The notes under the pieces: generated by a model
Seen by the model: only the letters and a program-made list of their open reading frames with translations
Database searches by the model: none
What the model was told of the DNA's origin: nothing
Shown: one piece after another, positions 58,556 through 64,000 of the stretch
How positions within the stretch are numbered: position 1 is the first letter of the stretch
How the letters are laid out: each line of letters opens with the position of its first letter
Program-made: the position numbers and the translations under genes
Assembly: GCA_022578965.1 (NCBI GenBank)
Contig: MU400522.1
Location: 186,001 to 250,000 of the forward strand
Source: Xylaria sp. FL1777
Lineage: Eukaryota; Ascomycota; Sordariomycetes; Xylariales; Xylariaceae
Length of the DNA stretch: 64,000 bases
Direction of reading: 5' to 3'

Positions 58556-59772
58556 TTACGCTTCGTTCTCGGCCTTCTTATCCTCAACGACCGTCACATT
58601 TGATTCCGCGTAGGCGGGTGGGGATTCAATATCTTCCTGGTTATTCAACAGGCCGGATTTCTCTTCGTCGGCAGCAGCCTCGCGTCTAGCTGCCTTATGA
58701 GCATATCGGCATCTGTGAGAGCTCCGAGAGGACGACCGGCGGAAGAATAGACGCCAGAGGAAGACAATGAAGGTACCGACCATCATACCAATACTATTTA
58801 CAATCAGTATCCAACACTATGTAGATTAGGACAAGAGGCGGGTAAGAAAGGAACTCACAGGCTAGCTGAGACACCGGCCACAATGCCAATAATGACTGGG
58901 AACAGAATATGTGTCATGAATACTCTGAAGCCGTGAGCCCATCTGTGCTTGTGGCCCATGTGATGAGGGTGAGGGTGAGGGCCAGGGCCATGACCATGTC
59001 GGTGCTCTCCGTGGTGATGACCGTGCGGTGGTGGTGGCCGAGGACCATTGCACCCCTTAAAGGAGAAAATTCGAGCGAGCTTTTCGAAAAACACAGCCTT
59101 CCATTTGCAAACCATGGTGGAGCATTCCTTCATTCCGTCGGCAGAGCCTCCTGCCTGGAAACGGATGGTCTCGATAGTACCGATGGCAAGCTTGCCGGAG
59201 GGTGTCTTGACCAGCTTTACTTGGACATTGGGGATGCGTTCGACGAAGACATCGCCCACTTCGATAATCTGGATCTCGACGTTGATGAGCTGCAGATCTT
59301 CATCATCGTCGGTGGCGATTGCGTTGGTCTCCATGGCAAAGCCTAGGCGCTGGCTTTTCTGCGGTCGGTTCATTCCTCCTCGGAGATTTGGCTTGGTGGC
59401 GACGTGTCGGGAAGCCATGTCAGGGATGACCGGGGCGGTGAGGGTATTCCGCAGGAGATCTGGGTTCGGGTATAGTTCGTATCCATTGAGAGTCAGGCGG
59501 TCGGCGCCATCGGTCGACTCGACGCTGAAATCCAGCTTCAGGTGACTCGGAATCTCCTTGTCCTGCTTGCGACCAACTCGAAAGCAGCCCGGACATTCCA
59601 GGTCCAGGGTCTGGAAGTCGGGAGCCTTCGAAATGGCCACGTCGGCATCGATCTCGGTCGGCACAGGGAGGGTGGTGACAGAGTCGTCGCTGATGGGGAT
59701 GTCAGGCGGGAGGAGGAGGGCGTTGGTGGCCGCCACCAAGCCAACGCCGGTGATCAGGGAACGTAGATGCAT
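58556..59772 (-). CDS. Secretory-pathway membrane protein with His-rich segment
   Basis: Exons 58859-59772 and 58556-58793 join in phase to 383 residues across a 65-nt intron. A signal peptide opens the protein (MHLRSLITGVGLVAATNALL). The lumenal or extracellular part (about 20-250) includes LECPGCFRVGR and two further Cys (CSTMVCKW). It has beta-rich segments such as LQLINVEIQIIEVGDVFVE. A His-rich segment at about 250-280 (GHHHGEHRHGHGPGPHPHPHH) could bind metal. Two hydrophobic stretches follow (ILFPVIIGIVAGVSASLIGM and VGTFIVFLWRLFF), then a basic and acidic cytoplasmic tail with ESPPAYAES. This layout is shared by uncharacterised fungal membrane proteins; the function is unknown. Confidence 0.8.
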
Positions 59773-60799
59773 TCTGGCGTGCGTTTGTGTCCGCAGGAGG
59801 GTAAGGGGTTCAAGTGCTCATGGGGGCTGAGGTGTAGGAAGAAACAGCGGAAGTAGTGTAGATACTCGTGTCGACTTGTTGAAATAGAGAAGGGAATGTT
59901 CTGTTTTAGACCTGATGACGACGCCTCTGTGGGGTCCAATGCGCTTCTGAATTGATACCTAGGTACATCAGGCGCACTTGTCTAGGCAGGCTCCAGTAGG
60001 CAAACGAGCCCCTAGCTCTTTGTCGCGTACCACACCACCCACCCATAACACGCCACTGATACGTAGTACCCACTAGATACATTTATTTTGGGGGGCGCTA
60101 GCGTGCTTATGTAAGTAGTATTTACCAAAAGCCACTTAAAAGTCTACCTTTATCAAGATGTAGTAGGCACCTACTGTGCCACAAGAAATGATTCAAAGTC
60201 TACCAACCCAACAGAACAAGTAAAAGTAAATAAGCCACAATGTTGTAATTAGATTGTTTTTATAATTCCAGGCCTTATCTTTTCCCTTCTATTTTCAACT
60301 GCTTATTTAGACTTTAAAGTGGTAGATTTGAAGCAGTTTGTAGTGTACTTCCGGTATATAACTCTCCCAGGCATACATAGTACTAGTATTACATCTATGA
60401 ATACTACAGTATACCCGTAAAGCACCATCTACCTCAGTTACATCAACATACAATATAATACAGGTATTAGACCCGAGAAACAGAAATGCAACAAGGAGCA
60501 AGTAAAACACGCTCTTTCATATGGTATCTACCTATCTAGATCTAAGTAGTTAAGAGTCCCATCGCTAGCCTGACATATTGAAGGTCAGGAGATGTGGTTA
60601 GCTTTCTCTCAGCCTCAATGCCGATCTTGGCAGCAATGGTTGATTCTTAGCTCCAGCTACCTACCCTCTTGATCTTCATGTCGTGATTTCATTGAGATGC
60701 ATCGAACCCTCCATCTGAGGGAGCACTTCGGTTTCCTTTGACGTGATCCAGCGATCTAAAAAGGTGCTGCTTCGATCATATACGGTATATCTCTTAGTC
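59773..60799. promoter_or_regulatory. Divergent intergenic region with TACCTAGGTA
   Basis: Between divergent starts at 59772 and 60800. An exact TACCTAGGTA palindrome lies at 59956-59965, about 185 bases upstream of the minus-strand start. Nothing else recognised; the 67-codon ORF at 60307-60510 is unsupported. Confidence 0.5.
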
Positions 60800-61960
60800 A
60801 TGCCATCTGAGGGACTTCTTAGGGGTGCCGTCAGGGCTCTAACAAGGAAAGCTAGCCGCTCCTTGACGCCAAAGAAGGGCCAGCCTAATACTCACGAGGA
60901 TGACCATGAAAACTATCATCCCTCCGAGCAAGACTCAGGGCATCTACCCGTATCTCGGGTTCCGTCAGCCACAACTGCCTCTAGTGATAATGGCAATTCA
61001 ACAAGGTTATCAGGAAAGCCATCGTCTACCAACTTGGTCGATGATGTTGAGCTAGCCCCGTCTACGTCTCCTGGCTCGGCGGCACAGGTCACCGATACTC
61101 ATATCCTCGACATTGCGACTGCAAGCTTCCCTCCCGTGCCAGAAGATGCTAATATCCTACCTCTTCCGAAACCGGTTCTAGTCCCACGCTTAGACCCAGG
61201 GGGGGCGATCCCTTTCGCACGCATGTGGGCACCGGAGCTAGCTAGCCATGCCATCACGAAGGAGGACTTTGTAGCCTTCGTCGACAACTTGAATATCATC
61301 ATTACCCCTCACGTCGCTTTTCGTGTCCTCCAGATCGCAAGTTTTGCCGTCGGCCTAGTCCCCTACGATATGGCCGAGGGCATCGGCGGCGCCCTAGAGG
61401 CTATCGCAATCATCGGCGCCATTGCTATGAACTACAAACGTACGAAGGACTACTTAGCCATTATGAATGAGAAGTACTTTCATCCGCGCAAACTACACAT
61501 TAAGAGAATCGGCACAAAACGGCTTAAGAAGCTGTTCGAACTTGACCAGAAGGATCCTTGCCTTGCACCCCTTACGGAAGATACGTTGGAGCTGACATCG
61601 CAGGAAAGATGTCTCCGGTACTTATCGCAGTACAGCTGCGAGCTCTCGTCCGATGTGCCGGCTCCGAGCCCGGCCACTACCATGCTTGCGAAGGTCACAA
61701 CGTGGCAGATCAAACATAAGATCCGCAAGGCTGACAAGTCAGCGAGGTCAGGTCGCAAACGGGCATGGAAGAGGCATCAGAAAGGGAAGAAACCCCTGAG
61801 CAGTTGGGACAGTCGAGGAGAGAGAGTCAGGGTCAGATCCCTAGACTGGATACTAGTGCAAAATCTCGAAGAATGGGAGACGCAGAGAGCTAAAAAGGGA
61901 GAGAAGAAGAAAAAGGAGGGTGGTAAGAGGCACGCCTCAGTCTGGCGTGGCATTCTCTAG
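60800..61960 (+). CDS. Conserved-looking hypothetical protein with basic C-terminus
   Basis: A single exon of 386 residues from ATG 60800 (MPSEGLLRGAVRALTRKA); the frame is open 19 codons further but without an ATG. Residues 1-110 are disordered and Ser/Thr-rich. The core (about 135-260) opens with GGAIPFARMWAPELASHAITKEDFVAFVD. It continues with a hydrophobic, Gly/Ala-rich segment (FAVGLVPYDMAEGIGGALEAIAIIGAIAMNY) that could dip into a membrane, then a basic KLHIKRIGTKRLKKLF. The last 70 residues are strongly basic (KHKIRKADKSARSGRKRAWKR). The PFARMWAPELxxHxIxxxDFxxFxDxLN pattern occurs in uncharacterised fungal proteins, as I recall. No enzyme motif is seen. Confidence 0.75.
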   Translation: MPSEGLLRGAVRALTRKASRSLTPKKGQPNTHEDDHENYHPSEQDSGHLPVSRVPSATTASSDNGNSTRLSGKPSSTNLVDDVELAPSTSPGSAAQVTDTHILDIATASFPPVPEDANILPLPKPVLVPRLDPGGAIPFARMWAPELASHAITKEDFVAFVDNLNIIITPHVAFRVLQIASFAVGLVPYDMAEGIGGALEAIAIIGAIAMNYKRTKDYLAIMNEKYFHPRKLHIKRIGTKRLKKLFELDQKDPCLAPLTEDTLELTSQERCLRYLSQYSCELSSDVPAPSPATTMLAKVTTWQIKHKIRKADKSARSGRKRAWKRHQKGKKPLSSWDSRGERVRVRSLDWILVQNLEEWETQRAKKGEKKKKEGGKRHASVWRGIL

Positions 61961-62700
61961 GTCGTTTCTCTACAGATTGACCCCGTTGGTGTTGGTTGGT
62001 TATCCGGCGTCCGGGTTGCAGCATTCCAACTGGATTAGGCTTTGTCATAGTCGGTCCTTCTTTTCGAGTGCTCATTCGAACATGGGTGATTATGGCTGTG
62101 ACGCTTGAGGCTGTAATGAGTTCCACAAGTTATAAACTACAAAGTTATTTGTTTCCGACATAATAAGGCCGACTAAAGGCATCAGCAAACGAGGATGTAA
62201 GGGGCATATACGGAGTCTGTTGACAGTTGTCAAGTTCAATACGACCGTCTTCTCATAGCGGTATTCGACAGTTACAAGCAGACCGCCTTGACTTATAAGT
62301 TCCTGCTCAGCATGTTGGAATATATAAGTACACATGTGCAGCTCTGTGTCTACTTCATTCAGTTTTGCATCAACTCACACAATACGCCGCAGCCTTTCTG
62401 AGAACCTACCTGTCTCTACCTCGATATCTTCATTTCAAACTCCCCTCTATACATTGCAGCAACCCCTTCATCTATAAAATCTTCACAGACCCCCTTTTTA
62501 GTCTCAAGAGAGAAATATCGGACGTACCAGTCTTCTTGCTCATCTCTAAACAAGTCAGTTGTGCCTCGAACACCTTACAACATACTAGCCAAGGTGTTTT
62601 CAGTCTGTTACATACTATCTCATTGAGGCTCACCCTACTACAACCACTTACACCCTCGAATTACTCCTCTGTGAGAAAATTAGTGTGAACAGTCCTTAAA
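61961..62700. promoter_or_regulatory. Intergenic and CT-rich leader
   Basis: 3' flank of the previous gene, then from about 62350 pyrimidine-rich leader sequence running to the start at 62701. No gene seen. Confidence 0.5.
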
Positions 62701-63474
62701 ATGGCTGGCGGTGATAAAAATAGCAAGGGTAGCGGGAGCAAAAGCCACCACAGCAGCGAGAAAAGTCACCACAGCAAGAGCCACAGCAGCAAGAATAGTC
62801 ACGGCAGTAACAAAGCTGAAGGAAGTAGCAGCAAAGCTAAAGGAAAACAAAAAGCCGAAGGAAGTAACAAGGCTGAGGGAAGTAACAAGGCTGAAGGAAG
62901 TAGCAAAGGTAAAGGAAAAGCCAAAGCCGAAGGAAGCCACAAGTCCGGGTCTGGGGGCCACGGATCCGGTGGAAGTCATCATTCCAGTCATCATTCCAGT
63001 GGACATCACCGATCAGCGAGTGCCCACGGAACTCACCATTCTAGTCGACATCACGGATCGGGCAGTGGCCATGGAACTCACCATTCCAGCCGACACAGCC
63101 GATCGGGGAGTGGTGGTCAGGGAAGGGGCTGGACTGCTCACGACCATGTGTATGGCCGACCCGTCACAGTTCCCGACTCATGGGCCACGACGGATGAGGA
63201 TGGTGAACTGCATATCACCCCGTTTGGAAGGTTGATGCTGAGGTCGATCGTACCGGTGCCGACCCAGTCCAGAACGGTCGAGATCAGCAATTACGACGAG
63301 CACCCTGAGCTATTTGATGTAATGAGCAGGGTCTCCGGGCTAGATATTCGCCAGAGCCAGCCGGATTATCCTAATCAGGAGTATCAGTATCGGTTTGGGA
63401 ACCCTGAGGACCAAGGGGAGGGGTATTATGAAGAGGAACAAGGCAGCGCGAGCGGCCAACAGCGAGCTCAATGA
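62701..63474 (+). CDS. Ser/His/Lys-rich low-complexity protein
   Basis: A single exon of 257 residues. Residues 1-150 are tandem low-complexity repeats: SHHSSEK/SHHSK units, then about five KAEGSN/S units, then HHSSRH/HGSGSGHGT units. The C-terminal 105 residues are non-repetitive with aromatic and hydrophobic residues (YGRPVTVPDSWATTDEDGELHITPFGRLMLRSIVPVP), then ISNYDEHPELFDVMSRVSGL and an acidic, Gln-rich tail. There is no signal peptide or membrane segment. The nucleotide repeats keep the frame, and the unique C-terminal part argues for a real gene. Repeat number probably varies between strains. Function unknown. Confidence 0.65.
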   Translation: MAGGDKNSKGSGSKSHHSSEKSHHSKSHSSKNSHGSNKAEGSSSKAKGKQKAEGSNKAEGSNKAEGSSKGKGKAKAEGSHKSGSGGHGSGGSHHSSHHSSGHHRSASAHGTHHSSRHHGSGSGHGTHHSSRHSRSGSGGQGRGWTAHDHVYGRPVTVPDSWATTDEDGELHITPFGRLMLRSIVPVPTQSRTVEISNYDEHPELFDVMSRVSGLDIRQSQPDYPNQEYQYRFGNPEDQGEGYYEEEQGSASGQQRAQ

Positions 63475-64000
63475 TTGAATTCGAGCGTGGCACTAGCCCT
63501 TCGATAGGAGCAAATTGGCCGTATGAAGCTACTAGCCGCCCTGCCAGACTATTAGTATAGCTTGTATTCAATAGTTTGTCATGGCTTGGGTAATCAACAT
63601 GGTGGAGATAAACGCAGGATTTATAGAGAAGGGGGATTTTGTATGGGCTTGTTGTTGAGGGAAGAGGTGGAAAATCCTCTATAGATTTCATTTGGAGGCC
63701 TTGTTTGGTACTTCAGCTTGAATACTGAATAAATAGCCCCTTTATTATGTTCGATCCTATCTGATTTGGACCTGACAAAACATGTGAAGTGCAATGATGA
63801 CATAATGAATTAGCTAATTCAAACTTGGTTATGTTAACAACACTCGCCCCGACATATTAAGAAAAGCCACGTGTAAATGTTTCAATCCCTTGTTGAAATA
63901 AGACAGATATGGCTAATGCAAGGGAAGCAAACTAGACTGCCGAACTATTACTAAATTGACTGCCTTTCTATGCTCCTATTACAACAGCCGTACCCCAGAG
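63475..64000. other. Intergenic, window end
   Basis: 3' flank of the low-complexity protein gene. No gene or element recognised before the window ends. Confidence 0.5.

Larger units (their letters stand above)
12593..59965. repeat. Dispersed TACCTAGGTA palindrome
   Basis: Exact copies at 12593, 22697, 37504, 42289, 43560, 50831 and 59956, all outside the coding exons called here. Near matches occur at 33010, 33095, 45838-45868, 57757 and 9248-9290, often with flanking TAGGTA or TACCTA units. A given 10-mer is expected less than 0.1 times in 64 kb of random sequence. Confidence 0.85.

Noticed and set aside
62680..63009. Minus-strand Phe/Ser/Ala-rich ORF resembling membrane helices
   Set aside because: It is the complement of the repeat region of the low-complexity protein gene; the apparent hydrophobicity comes from repeat composition.

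Overview
The window is nuclear DNA of a filamentous ascomycete (Pezizomycotina). The coding genes are interrupted by short spliceosomal introns (mostly 50-100 nt) with GTRNGT-type donors and CTAAC/CTGAC-like branch sites. The proteins are eukaryotic and fungal in type. The first 6 kb is an extremely AT-rich tract of the kind left by repeat-induced point mutation (RIP). No taxon can be fixed from sequence alone; a Sordariomycetes-like fungus is a reasonable guess. All exon structures below were read by eye from frame, conserved residues and splice sites, and every one given with coordinates was checked for phase.

Layout. 1-6070: AT-rich, gene-free RIP-type tract with a sharp right edge. 6071-13397: sparse, with one four-exon orphan gene (7150-9114, minus) and a possible decayed ORF. 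13398-13793: small single-pass membrane protein. 14430-15011: a decayed copy of the 18S rRNA dimethyltransferase gene DIM1, which ordinary ORF calling would miss. 16400-30811 is a dense housekeeping block: HTS1 (histidyl-tRNA synthetase with dual start), POP1 (RNase P/MRP), an NT-C2 domain protein, SSZ1 (ribosome-associated Hsp70) divergent from RRP40 (RNA exosome), then a secreted chloroperoxidase-like enzyme. 30812-38167 is gene-poor, with a small Cys-rich ORF, a 181-codon ORF and a caspase-like relic. 38168-40660: AlkB-like 2-oxoglutarate dioxygenase with Cys-rich zinc-binding-type segments. 40661-45191: gene-free. 45192-45730: MYND-finger gene relic.

46020-64000 is again gene-rich: a PhnD-like substrate-binding-fold protein without a signal peptide, divergent from a peroxisomal 4-coumarate-CoA-ligase-like enzyme ending in AKL; a small charged protein; mitochondrial ribosomal protein MRP2 (uS14m); an Arb2-domain protein; a mitochondrial membrane protein perhaps related to Mgr3; tRNA-Gly(TCC); a His-rich membrane protein; a conserved-looking hypothetical protein; and a Ser/His/Lys-rich low-complexity protein.

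Many genes here serve translation and RNA processing (HTS1, POP1, SSZ1, RRP40, MRP2, tRNA-Gly, and the DIM1 relic). The gene-poor stretches between them hold decayed gene copies and at least seven exact copies of the palindrome TACCTAGGTA, all outside the coding exons called here. I found no convincing new multi-gene system. The best leads are the decayed DIM1 copy, the intracellular PhnD-like protein paired with a peroxisomal acyl-CoA ligase, and the dispersed palindrome.
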